The position numbers and the translations under genes were made by a program. From contig NZ_JAAKEI010000013.1 of assembly GCF_011039085.1 (NCBI RefSeq), positions 1-64,000 of the forward strand: a DNA stretch of 64,000 nucleotides, given 5' to 3'. The first letter of the stretch is position 1. Each line of letters begins with the position of its first letter. Of this stretch, positions 15,437 through 22,910 are shown in pieces. The stretch comes from Desulfovibrio sp. ZJ369. GTDB lineage: Bacteria; Desulfobacterota; Desulfovibrionia; Desulfovibrionales; Desulfovibrionaceae. Under the pieces are notes generated by a model. The model worked only from the letters and a program-made list of their open reading frames with translations, was not told the DNA's origin and did not search any database.

Positions 15437-16729
15437 ATGAAAGAGTTATTCCAGATGTTGAACGACCCCCGTTTCCATTTGCTCTACGGGGTGACGCAGC
15501 GTTTCAGCACAGGGCCAGAGCCCCGGCTTGTGCGGCTCAACCGCGAAGGCTTCAAGCTGGTGGAAGGCGTCAAGAAAAAGACCCTGGTCTATCCCCGCAT
15601 GCGTCTGGCCGTGCACCCCTCGCCGCAAAAGGGCGATGCCTTTTCCCCCATTTTCGGGCAGATCACGGAAATCAGCGAGCGCAGTATTTTCGTGGAGGCC
15701 GTGGAGCCCGATGAGAAACTGCGACAGGCCGCCGACGCCGTGGAAAAAGTGGATCTTGCGGCTCTGCCCGATCGCGGCGCGGATCTGGCCAAAATTCTCA
15801 AAGGATTGGGCCTGAACACCCGCTCTCTGGGCCAGGACTGCAAGACATTGATCATCAACGGTCTGAATCCCGATCCCGGCGTGGCCTGGGCCGAGCCCAT
15901 GCTGCTCACCCATCTGGACAATCTCAAGGCCGGGCTGGACGTGCTGCGCCGTCTGTCTCCGGCGGAAAAGATTTTACTGGCCGTGCCCAAGGAAATGCGC
16001 CTGCACTATCACGATATTGAGGTGGTCCATGTGCCGGCCTGGTATCCGGCCAGCGTCAACGCGCTGGTGATCAAGGCCGTCACCGGCAAGGAGCATCCCG
16101 ATGGCGTGGGCATCGTGGGCCTGCACAATGTCTGGAGCCTTGGGCGCGTGGCGCGCACCGGCCTGCCGCTGATCGAAACCGTGCTGACCCTGGGCAGCTA
16201 CACGCATTCGGGCAATTATATCGTCAAAGAGGGCAGCACGCTCGGCGAGCTGCTGCACTTTGCCAACATTGAATTGCGCAACGGCGATACTCTGGTGCGC
16301 GGCGGCCCGTTGCGCGGAGAAAGCCTGGACAGGCTCGATCGCAGCGTCACCAAGGGCTCCACTGGCGTCTTTGTGGTGGAGGCGGGGACCATTCCGCCCA
16401 TGGAGGGCCACAGCCCCTGCATCAATTGCGGCGCCTGCGTACTGATCTGCCCGGCCCGTCTGAGCCCCAGTTTTCTGAGCCGCAATGCCGAGTTCGCCCT
16501 GCACGAGCGCAACCGCGCCGAGCATATCGACTGCTGCCTTGAATGCGGGCTGTGCGGCTATGTCTGCATTGCCCGGCGACCGGTGCTGCAATATATCCGC
16601 CTTTCCAAATACAAACTGGCCCAGGCCGACGCAGCGGCCAGACTCCGGGAACTTCAGATCGCCGCGCCGCAGAGCCCGATGGCGAGCGCGGCCGCGTCCC
16701 CGGCCGCCGCCGCGCAGGGAGGTGAATGA
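15437..16729 (+). CDS. rnfC: Rnf complex subunit RnfC
   Basis: A 430-residue peripheral subunit that takes electrons from or gives them to NAD(H) at the cytoplasmic face of the Rnf ferredoxin:NAD oxidoreductase. Two [4Fe-4S] motifs are visible: C328-INC-GAC-VLICP, and C367-LEC-GLC-GYVCIA, whose final proline is missing. The flavin/NADH region (VGIVGLHNVWSLGRVARTGLPL...TLGSYTHSGNY) lies at about 210-260. The N-terminus lacks the usual GGxHP opening. The C-terminal tail is Ala-rich and lacks the long repeats of proteobacterial RsxC. It ends overlapping rnfD (ATGA). Confidence 0.9.
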   Translation: MKELFQMLNDPRFHLLYGVTQRFSTGPEPRLVRLNREGFKLVEGVKKKTLVYPRMRLAVHPSPQKGDAFSPIFGQITEISERSIFVEAVEPDEKLRQAADAVEKVDLAALPDRGADLAKILKGLGLNTRSLGQDCKTLIINGLNPDPGVAWAEPMLLTHLDNLKAGLDVLRRLSPAEKILLAVPKEMRLHYHDIEVVHVPAWYPASVNALVIKAVTGKEHPDGVGIVGLHNVWSLGRVARTGLPLIETVLTLGSYTHSGNYIVKEGSTLGELLHFANIELRNGDTLVRGGPLRGESLDRLDRSVTKGSTGVFVVEAGTIPPMEGHSPCINCGACVLICPARLSPSFLSRNAEFALHERNRAEHIDCCLECGLCGYVCIARRPVLQYIRLSKYKLAQADAAARLRELQIAAPQSPMASAAASPAAAAQGGE

Positions 16730-17688
16730 TGTCCGCCGCAACGCCGTCCGTGCTTCTGGCCATGAGCGCCCCGCCCTACTGGCATTGCGGGAGGACCATC
16801 CGCAAGACCAGTTTGTACATGCTGGCGGGCCTTGCCCCGGCCGTGCTCTCGGCCCTCTGGAACTGGGGTTTGCCCGCGGCGCGGGTTATGGCGCTGTGCG
16901 TGACAGCGGCCGTGCTCACTGAGGCCCTCTGCCAGAAAGTCATGGGCCGCGAGCTTTCCATAGACGATTTCACGGCCGTCAACTCCGGCCTGTTGCTGGC
17001 CTTTCTGCTGCCTGCCGCCGCGCCCTGGTGGCTGGTCATGCTCGGCGCGTTCGTGGCCGTGACCCTCGGCAAAATGGCCTTCGGCGGCCTGGGGGCCAAC
17101 CCGGTGAACACGCCTTTGACGGGCTGGGCCGTGCTCTTCCTCTCCTTCCCTCTGCTCATGGATCCCAACGCCATGCAACTGGCCACGGATTTTGTCGATC
17201 CTCTGGCACGGCTCAAATATTTTGGCGCGTCTGCCGCGGCCGCCGTTCCTTTTCAGGATCTGCTGCCGGGCAGGCAAATCGGGGGCCTGGGCGCGAGCCA
17301 GGCAGGCGCGCTCTTTGTGGGCGGCTCCTTTCTGGCCGCGCGGGGGATTGTCCGCTGGCAGATCTCCCTGGGCTTCTTTCTGGGCGTGGCCGGTCTGGGG
17401 GCTCTCTACCATATGATGGATCCGACGCTCAATGCCTCGCCCTTTTTTCATCTCTGCACCGGCTCGGTGATGCTGGGCGGCTTCTTTCTGGCCACGGAAC
17501 CGGCCAATGCTCCCTCCAGGCCGCTGCCCATGTTCATTTACGGGCTGCTCGGCGGGGCGCTGGTGATCATCATCCGCAAATACGGGAGCTATGTGGACGG
17601 CACGCCCTTCGCCATCCTGCTGATCAATCTGCTGACCCCTTATCTGGATATGATCCGTCCCAAACCTTTTGGAGCGCGCTCGTCATGA
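16726..17688 (+). CDS. rnfD: Rnf complex subunit RnfD
   Basis: A 320-residue integral membrane subunit of the NqrB/RnfD family with about nine hydrophobic helices. Recognisable blocks include VNSGLLLAFLLP, GGLGANPVNTPLTGWAVL and the C-terminal GGFFLATEPANAPS. In most homologues a covalent FMN sits on the threonine of an SGAT-like motif between these blocks. Here the aligned region reads DFVDPLARLKYF, without a threonine in that position (see findings). The start is ATG 16726 or, better spaced from GGAGG, ATG 16729. It overlaps both neighbours, so the operon is tightly coupled. Confidence 0.9.
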   Translation: MMSAATPSVLLAMSAPPYWHCGRTIRKTSLYMLAGLAPAVLSALWNWGLPAARVMALCVTAAVLTEALCQKVMGRELSIDDFTAVNSGLLLAFLLPAAAPWWLVMLGAFVAVTLGKMAFGGLGANPVNTPLTGWAVLFLSFPLLMDPNAMQLATDFVDPLARLKYFGASAAAAVPFQDLLPGRQIGGLGASQAGALFVGGSFLAARGIVRWQISLGFFLGVAGLGALYHMMDPTLNASPFFHLCTGSVMLGGFFLATEPANAPSRPLPMFIYGLLGGALVIIIRKYGSYVDGTPFAILLINLLTPYLDMIRPKPFGARSS

Positions 17689-18260
17689 TCGGTATGCTGC
17701 GAATGGTGGTGGTGCTCTCGGTCCTTTGCGGGCTGTCCGGCTTCGCCCTGTCGTATTTGAAAATGGTCACTGCGCCGCGCATTGAGGAGCAGGTGCTCAC
17801 CTATGTGCAGGGTCCGGCCCTGGCGCGGGTTTTCAGCCATATCCAGAATTCCCCCATAGCCGACCGGCGCGCCTTTGACTCGCCAGACGGCAAGGTCATG
17901 GTCTTTCCGGCCTTGCGCGACGGCACTCTGGTGGGCGTGGCCCTGGAAGAAAAAGGAAAGGGCTATGGCGGCGAGATCGGGGTCATGGTGGGCTTTGATG
18001 TGGGCAGCGATGCTCTGGCCGGCATCGGCATCACAACCCTGAAGGAGACGCCGGGCCTGGGCATGCGTGTCACGGAAGCGGCCTTTGCCGGGCAGTTCTC
18101 TGGCGCGGGCCTGCCCGTGGCGCTTGCGTCGCAGGGGGGCAGCATTGATGGCGTTTCCGGCGCGACCATTTCCTCAGGCGGCGTTGTGGCTGCCGTGAAC
18201 AAGGCCGCCAGGGTGTACAGCCAGCTCAAGCCGGAGATTCTCAAAGCCTGGGGCAAGTAA
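17685..18260 (+). CDS. rnfG: Rnf complex subunit RnfG
   Basis: A 191-residue protein with one N-terminal membrane anchor (about 5-25) and a periplasmic FMN-binding domain. The flavinylation motif DGVSGATISSGGV is intact, with T161 the expected site of covalent FMN attachment by ApbE. The conserved TLKETPGLG block is at about 118-126. It passes electrons across the membrane within Rnf. Its ATG overlaps the rnfD stop by 4 bases. Confidence 0.93.
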   Translation: MIGMLRMVVVLSVLCGLSGFALSYLKMVTAPRIEEQVLTYVQGPALARVFSHIQNSPIADRRAFDSPDGKVMVFPALRDGTLVGVALEEKGKGYGGEIGVMVGFDVGSDALAGIGITTLKETPGLGMRVTEAAFAGQFSGAGLPVALASQGGSIDGVSGATISSGGVVAAVNKAARVYSQLKPEILKAWGK

Positions 18261-18324
18261 GCGGGCCGCGCGGGCAGGCCCCGCTCGCCGCCGTGTGCGC
18301 CGCCCTTGCCAGATGGAGGCAGTC

Positions 18325-19002
18325 ATGACCGTGATGAAGGAATTTACCAAGGGGCTCTGGAAAGAGCTGCCCCCGTTCCGCCTGGTGCTGGGCCTCTGCC
18401 CCACCCTGGCCGTGACCAATTCGGCCGACAACGGCCTGGGCATGGGCCTTGCGGTTATTTTTGTGCTGGTGCTCTCCAATATGCTGATCTCTATGGTGCG
18501 CGGCATTATTCCGAAAAAAGTGCGCATCGCCTGCTTTATCGTCATTGCGGCCTCTCTGGTGGTGGCCGTGGAGCTGCTCATGCAGGCCTATGCGTATCCA
18601 CTGTATCAGCAATTGGGCATCTTTGTGCCTTTGATCGTGGTCAACTGCATCATCCTTGGCCGGGCCGAAGCCTTTGCCGCCAAAAACGGCGTGGCCGGGT
18701 CCGTGGCCGACGGCCTGGGCATGGGCCTGGGTTTTACGCTCTCCCTGACTTTTCTGGGCTCGTTGCGCGAAATTCTGGGCAATGGCACCTGGTTCGGCCA
18801 CAGCGTCATGTGGGAAAACTTTGAGCCGTTCCGTATCATGGTTCAGGCTCCGGGCGCCTTCATCTGCCTGGGCCTGATCCTCGCGGGCATGAATGTGATC
18901 AATGTCTGGCAGGCCCGACGCAAGGGCGCGCAGGCTCAGGCCATGAACCAGGGTTGCGGCGGCTGCCGGGCCTGCGGCCTGGGCGCGCGCGAGGAGCAGT
19001 AG
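18325..19002 (+). CDS. rnfE: Rnf complex subunit RnfE
   Basis: A 225-residue integral membrane subunit with six hydrophobic helices and the family blocks LGLCPTLAVTNSADNGLGMG and VPLIVVNCIILGRAEAFA. RnfA and RnfE pack as pseudosymmetric partners holding an iron-sulfur centre in the membrane. The start at 18325 is set by GGAGG. The last 20 residues form an unusual cysteine-rich tail (CGGCRACGLG). The TAG stop is the first three bases of the repeat element that follows, which separates rnfE from rnfA by 400 bases. Confidence 0.92.
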   Translation: MTVMKEFTKGLWKELPPFRLVLGLCPTLAVTNSADNGLGMGLAVIFVLVLSNMLISMVRGIIPKKVRIACFIVIAASLVVAVELLMQAYAYPLYQQLGIFVPLIVVNCIILGRAEAFAAKNGVAGSVADGLGMGLGFTLSLTFLGSLREILGNGTWFGHSVMWENFEPFRIMVQAPGAFICLGLILAGMNVINVWQARRKGAQAQAMNQGCGGCRACGLGAREEQ

Positions 19003-19269
19003 AGCGTTTTGCTAATGGAATTAGCTAAACGCTCTGGCGACAGCGTTAGCTGGCGCCCGCGCCGAATGAGCGTCCAGACCGCGTTGCGGTAGCCGTTAGC
19101 AAGCTTTGCTTGCTTACGGATAGCGACAGCGGTTGCGTTGGCTGGCTGCCGCAGTAACCAGTTGCTGTCTTCATCCGTAGCTTCCTTCGTCGCAACGGCT
19201 GAAGCCTGGACGCGAAATGATGGCAGCGAAGTGATTGAAAATGAATATTTTCAATCAGAAAATGCTCTA
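19000..19269 (+). repeat. long GAGC/GCTC palindromic element with 120-bp internal module
   Basis: A 270-base element lies between rnfE and rnfA. It opens with a hairpin (AGAGCGTTTTGCTAATG paired with AATTAGCTAAACGCTCT), continues with a GC-rich scaffold, a central GCGTCCAG/CTGGACGC hairpin and a closing hairpin (GATTGAAAA/TTTTCAATC), and ends GCTCTA. A 120-base fold-back module (19086-19205) is inserted at the tip of the central hairpin. The element at 34802-34951 is the same scaffold without the module. TA flanks both ends. Its first three bases are the rnfE stop codon. Confidence 0.9.
19086..19205 (+). repeat. 120-bp fold-back module, copy 1
   Basis: Begins GCGGTAGCCGTT and ends AACGGCTGAAGC. 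It differs from copy 2 (28946-29065, minus orientation) at one base of 120. Nested complementary segments pair in order (AGCCGTT/AACGGCT, TACGGAT/ATCCGTA, GACAGC/GCTGTC, GGTTGCG/CGCagtAACC), with a side hairpin AGCAAGC-TTT-GCTTGCT. It is noncoding by inspection. Confidence 0.85.
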
Positions 19270-19402
19270 AGCATGGCGGCGCGGGATCCGATCCGCAGTG
19301 CCTGTTTCCGGGTACGGCCGCGCCTGCGGCACGCGCGCTCTGAACAACGGCATCACGGCTATCTGCCCCGGGCTTGTACTCCATAGCGGCAAGGAGCGGC
19401 AC

Positions 19403-19978
19403 ATGGAAGTTTTTGCGATTTTTATTTCCGCCATTTTTGTCAATAACATCGTCCTGGCGCAGTATCTGGGCAACTGCCCGTATCTTGGCTGTTCCAGGGA
19501 AAAAGGCGTGGCTCTGGGCATGGGCGGCGCGGTGATTTTCGTGACCCTCGTCGCCACGCTGTGCACCTGGCTCATGCAGCGCCATGTGCTTGATCCGTAT
19601 AATCTGGACTATTTGCAGACCATTGTCTTTATTGTGGTTATCGCCTCTCTGGTGCAGTTTGTGGAAATGTTTCTGAAAAAAGCCGTGCCCCCGCTGTATT
19701 CGGCGCTGGGCATTTTTCTGCCGCTGATCACCACCAACTGCGCGGTGATGGGTGTGGCCATTCTGGTGCAGCGCGAGGGTTTTGATCTGGTTGATTCCCT
19801 GCTCTGGGCAGCGGCCTACAGCGTGGGCTTCACTCTGGCCCTGCTGCTGATGGCCGGCATCCGCGAGCGCCTGGACACCTGTCGCCTGCCCAAAGTCATG
19901 GCCGGAACGCCCATTGCCCTGATCATGGCCGGGCTCATGTCGCTGGCCTTCATGGGCTTCAAGGGCATGGGCCAGTGA
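19403..19978 (+). CDS. rnfA: Rnf complex subunit RnfA
   Basis: A 191-residue integral membrane subunit with six helices. The family blocks SAIFVNNIVLAQYLGNCPYLGCS (about 9-30) and LPLITTNCAVMGVAIL (about 103-118) carry the paired cysteines that hold the intramembrane iron-sulfur site with RnfE. A GCAAGGAGCGGCAC site precedes the ATG. Unlike the tight C-D-G part of the operon it follows a 400-base spacer dominated by a repeat element, so it may need readthrough or its own promoter. Confidence 0.94.
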   Translation: MEVFAIFISAIFVNNIVLAQYLGNCPYLGCSREKGVALGMGGAVIFVTLVATLCTWLMQRHVLDPYNLDYLQTIVFIVVIASLVQFVEMFLKKAVPPLYSALGIFLPLITTNCAVMGVAILVQREGFDLVDSLLWAAAYSVGFTLALLLMAGIRERLDTCRLPKVMAGTPIALIMAGLMSLAFMGFKGMGQ

Positions 19979-20030
19979 CGCCCCCCGCGCGCCGTTTTTT
20001 TGTTCCGCCCGGCGGCGGGCGCGAGCCACG

Positions 20031-20068
20031 GCCTGAAGTTTTGGCCTGAAGCTTCGCCTGAAGTTTCG
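20031..20068 (+). repeat. three short direct repeats between rnfA and rnfB
   Basis: GCCTGAAG starts at 20031, 20044 and 20056, each followed by TTT or CTT. The 12-13 base periodicity is slightly over one helical turn. It lies in the 260-base rnfA-rnfB gap, where no gene is seen. A repeated protein site or simple slippage are both possible. Confidence 0.55.
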
Positions 20069-20238
20069 AAAGACGCTTGCGGAGAAGGAAAAGAGGACTA
20101 TCTGACAAGTACGCATTGTCACGTTGCAATGAACGTCCAATGGCGTTTGCGCCCACTGAAGCAATGCGCAACGCGCTTTCGCCGATCTGGCCGGGAGCGG
20201 CGTTTTTCCGGTAATCTGTTCCAGCCGAGGATGCCGTT

Positions 20239-21165
20239 ATGGTTGTTGTCTCCATTCTGACCCTGTTGGTCCTGGGGCTTGCGGCCTCGATCATTCTGGC
20301 CGTGGCCTCGCGGATTTTTTACGTCAGGGAGGATCCCAGGGTGGAAGCCGTGGTGGAGGCCTTGCCCGGAGCCAACTGCGGAGGCTGCGGTTTTGCCGGG
20401 TGTGAAGGGTACGCCACTGCGGTTGTGAACGATCCGGCGATTCCGGCCAATAAATGCTGCGCCGGCGGCGCGGAAACGAGCATTGCCGTGGGCGAGCTCA
20501 CGGGCAAGACCGTGGCCGAGGCCGAGCCTCTCTATGCGCTGCGGCGTTGCGACAAGCTGAGCGGCAAGGTGGCCCCGCGCTATGAATATCAGGGCATGCC
20601 TTCCTGCGCGGCCGCGGCCTTGATGCGCGGCGGCACGGACGTTTGCGTGTATTCCTGTCTGGGCTTCGGCGACTGTGTGCAGGCCTGCCCCTTTGGGGCT
20701 ATGCAAGTGCGCGACGGCCTGGTGCGCGTGGATCCGGGCAAATGCACGGGCTGCGGCGTCTGCGTCTCCGTCTGCCCGCGCGGGGTGCTGGAGCTTACGC
20801 CGCAACGGGCCAGAGTCGCCGTGTACTGCAATACCAGAGACAAATTGCGCGCGGTCATGGATGTCTGCAACGTGGGCTGCATCAAATGCGGCAAATGTAT
20901 CAAGGCCTGCCCGGCCAGGGCCGTGCGCCTGGAAGACGACCGCATTGTCATTGATCAGCTCCAATGTCTTTCTTACGGACCCATCTGCGAACAGGCCTGC
21001 GTGAGCGCCTGCCCGCGCCACATTTTCCGGGACACCCGCGCGGCCGGCGCGTTTGAGACCGCCTCCGGCACGGGCCAGGACGCCGGAAGCGCGGTTCGCG
21101 TCGCGGCTCCCGAAACGGCGCGGGCGCCTGAGCAAAATGCGGCCCGGCCCCAGATCTATGGGTAG
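20239..21165 (+). CDS. rnfB: Rnf complex subunit RnfB (polyferredoxin)
   Basis: A 308-residue ferredoxin-reacting subunit: one N-terminal membrane helix (about 4-24), then the RnfB-type cluster motif GANCGGCGFAGCEGYA (C47, C50, C55 and a cysteine near 73), followed by ferredoxin motifs including CTGCGVCVSVCP and CIKCGKCIKACP and a divergent CSYGPICEQACVSACP segment. It receives electrons from reduced ferredoxin. The C-terminal 45 residues are low-complexity. A 12-base gap and AGGAGG lead into the next, unknown gene. Confidence 0.94.
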   Translation: MVVVSILTLLVLGLAASIILAVASRIFYVREDPRVEAVVEALPGANCGGCGFAGCEGYATAVVNDPAIPANKCCAGGAETSIAVGELTGKTVAEAEPLYALRRCDKLSGKVAPRYEYQGMPSCAAAALMRGGTDVCVYSCLGFGDCVQACPFGAMQVRDGLVRVDPGKCTGCGVCVSVCPRGVLELTPQRARVAVYCNTRDKLRAVMDVCNVGCIKCGKCIKACPARAVRLEDDRIVIDQLQCLSYGPICEQACVSACPRHIFRDTRAAGAFETASGTGQDAGSAVRVAAPETARAPEQNAARPQIYG

Positions 21166-21177
21166 GAGGATTTTATT

Positions 21178-21687
21178 ATGGCGCGTCAGAACACCACCAC
21201 GGCTACGTCCACCCCGGTATACGATCCCACGACCGGCCGGCTGAATCTGCATCCGGCCGCCAATTTGGAGGAGCTGCAGGCACAGATTCAGCAGGCGCTG
21301 GACGCGGGATTTGGCGTCATTGACGCGAAGATCGCGTACGCCATTTTGCCGCAGAACCAGCGTAATGAGCCGGATTCCGTCCAGATTGCGTGCGACAATT
21401 TACAGAATGCTATCGTCGCCGTACAGGGCACGCTCGCGAACATGAAAAAACGCACCGGGGTGTCCTGTATCTATAATGTGCTGGACGGGCGCGACTGCCA
21501 CCATGTGAAGTGCGAAAGGATCGCAAGGCGTCTGGAGAATTCCAAAAAATTGTCGGAGTTTATCGACACGACGATGGGGCAATGCATGACCCGTACCGGG
21601 GATGCGGGATTGGGTATCCGCGAGAGCCGCAACGGTAAGGAATACACCTGCGACCGCCGCCAATACGTCGCTGTTTCTCAGACGTAG
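21178..21687 (+). CDS. unknown protein encoded inside the rnf cluster
   Basis: A 169-residue soluble-looking protein with a strong AGGAGG site 8 bases before its ATG, between rnfB and apbE. The first 25 residues are Thr/Pro-rich and probably disordered. Residues 28-90 look helical (LEELQAQIQQALDAGFG, CDNLQNAIVAVQGTL). The C-terminal half holds six scattered cysteines, including DCHHVKCERIARRLE, suggestive of metal binding. Codon use is less GC-rich than in the rnf genes, hinting at a later arrival. No family recognised. Confidence 0.75.
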   Translation: MARQNTTTATSTPVYDPTTGRLNLHPAANLEELQAQIQQALDAGFGVIDAKIAYAILPQNQRNEPDSVQIACDNLQNAIVAVQGTLANMKKRTGVSCIYNVLDGRDCHHVKCERIARRLENSKKLSEFIDTTMGQCMTRTGDAGLGIRESRNGKEYTCDRRQYVAVSQT

Positions 21688-21691
21688 CAGC

Positions 21692-21763
21692 ATGATAATT
21701 GCATTGGTGTGGCTGGCACTTGTTATAACAGGAGGCATGATTTTTGCGCGATACAGAGTCTGA
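21692..21763 (+). CDS. possible 23-residue single-pass membrane peptide
   Basis: Four bases after the previous stop, an ATG opens 23 codons ending in TGA. The product has about 17 hydrophobic residues (MIIALVWLALVITGGMIF) then ARYRV, a plausible one-helix peptide with its basic end in the cytoplasm. There is no strong Shine-Dalgarno, so translation would rely on coupling to the upstream stop. It could equally be fortuitous sequence ahead of apbE. Confidence 0.35.
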   Translation: MIIALVWLALVITGGMIFARYRV

Positions 21764-21788
21764 AATCATGTCGCAAGCCGGAGGCAGC

Positions 21789-22841
21789 ATGTCGAAGCAG
21801 TATAGCCGTCGTTCTTTTTTGCGCGCCGCGTTTTTGGGAGGCGGCGTTCTTGCGGCCGCATCTCTGGCGCCTGCGCTGCTGCCCATGACCGCCCGCGCCG
21901 GCGCAGGCGCGGCGGACACGGGGCATGTTCCCCTGACCCGGACAAGCCTGTTCATGGGCGCCATTGTCAGCCTCAGCGTGGCCAATGCCCCGGCGGCGCA
22001 GGCTGAAGAGGGCATGGGCCGCGCCTTTGCCGTGGGCCGCGGACTGGCGGACGTGTTCAGCCGCTTTGCCGCGGGCTCGGCCCTGAGCGCGCTCAATGCC
22101 GCGGGATCTCTGGCGGATGCGCCGCCGGCGCTCATGGCCCTGCTGGAGCGCGCCCGGCGCATGGGCGTGGTGACCAACGGCGCTTTTGACGTGACCGTGC
22201 TGCCCGTGCTGCGTCTTCTGGAGGCCGGGCGTAATCCTCAAGGCGTCATGCGCCTGGACGCCGCCGAAATGCGCCAGGCCCTGGAACTGGTGGGCGCGGA
22301 TCATCTGCGTTGCGGCGCGGGCCGGATCGACTTTGCCCGCGCAGGCATGGGCGTCACCCTGGACGGCATTGCCAAGGGGCATATTGCCGAGGCCATGTCC
22401 CGGGAGCTTGCGGCCGCGGGCTGCCCGGATCATCTGGTCAATGCCGGAGGGGACATTGTGGCGCGCGGCCGCAAAGCGCTGGATACGCCCTGGCGCGTGG
22501 CCGTGGAAGATCCTCAGAAGCGCGGGCGTTTTCCGCAGATCGTGGATCTTGCATCGGGCGGCGCTATGGCCACTTCCGGCGGCTATGAAGTTTTTTACGA
22601 CGCCGCGCAAAGGCACAATCATCTGGTCAGCCCGGCCACGGGCCAAAGCCCGGCGCTGGCCGGAGTGACCGTGACCGCGCCCGACGGCCTCACGGCCGAC
22701 GCGCTGGCCACGGCCCTGGCGGTCATGCCTGCGCGCGAAGCCCTGCAACTGGCGGATGCCCTGCCGGGCTGCGCCTGTTGCCTGTTGCGCAAGGACGGCC
22801 TCATGCACGTTTCAACGCGCTGGCCGGGCCGGGCAGCCTAG
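21789..22841 (+). CDS. apbE: FAD:protein FMN transferase ApbE
   Basis: About 350 residues. It covalently attaches FMN from FAD to threonine in the SGAT motifs of Rnf/Nqr subunits. It starts with a Tat signal (SKQYSRRSFLRAAFLGGG) and an Ala-x-Ala cleavage zone near residue 37, so it acts in the periplasm. Family blocks are FDVTVLPVLRL, DFARAGMGVTLDGIAKGHIAEAM, NAGGDIVARG, and the C-terminal HLVSPATG and LTADALATAL. GGAGG 4 bases upstream fixes the ATG at 21789 over a TTG at 21744. The RnfG flavinylation site in the same cluster is its likely target. Its stop TAG is the start of the following repeat. Confidence 0.93.
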   Translation: MSKQYSRRSFLRAAFLGGGVLAAASLAPALLPMTARAGAGAADTGHVPLTRTSLFMGAIVSLSVANAPAAQAEEGMGRAFAVGRGLADVFSRFAAGSALSALNAAGSLADAPPALMALLERARRMGVVTNGAFDVTVLPVLRLLEAGRNPQGVMRLDAAEMRQALELVGADHLRCGAGRIDFARAGMGVTLDGIAKGHIAEAMSRELAAAGCPDHLVNAGGDIVARGRKALDTPWRVAVEDPQKRGRFPQIVDLASGGAMATSGGYEVFYDAAQRHNHLVSPATGQSPALAGVTVTAPDGLTADALATALAVMPAREALQLADALPGCACCLLRKDGLMHVSTRWPGRAA

Positions 22842-22910
22842 AGCGTTTTTTGATTGAAAATGGATATTTTTAATCAAAAAATGCTCTAATTTCATTAGCA
22901 AGCCGCTCTA
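22839..22910. repeat. GAGC/GCTC element filling the apbE/sugar-transferase gap
   Basis: A hairpin (AGAGC...TTTTTTGATTGAAAA with its complement ending AAAATGCTCTA) is followed by a short tail ending GCTCTA. The left TAG is the apbE stop and, on the other strand, the right TAG is the stop of the sugar transferase gene, so the entire convergent gap is one element. It probably acts as a bidirectional terminator. Confidence 0.85.
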
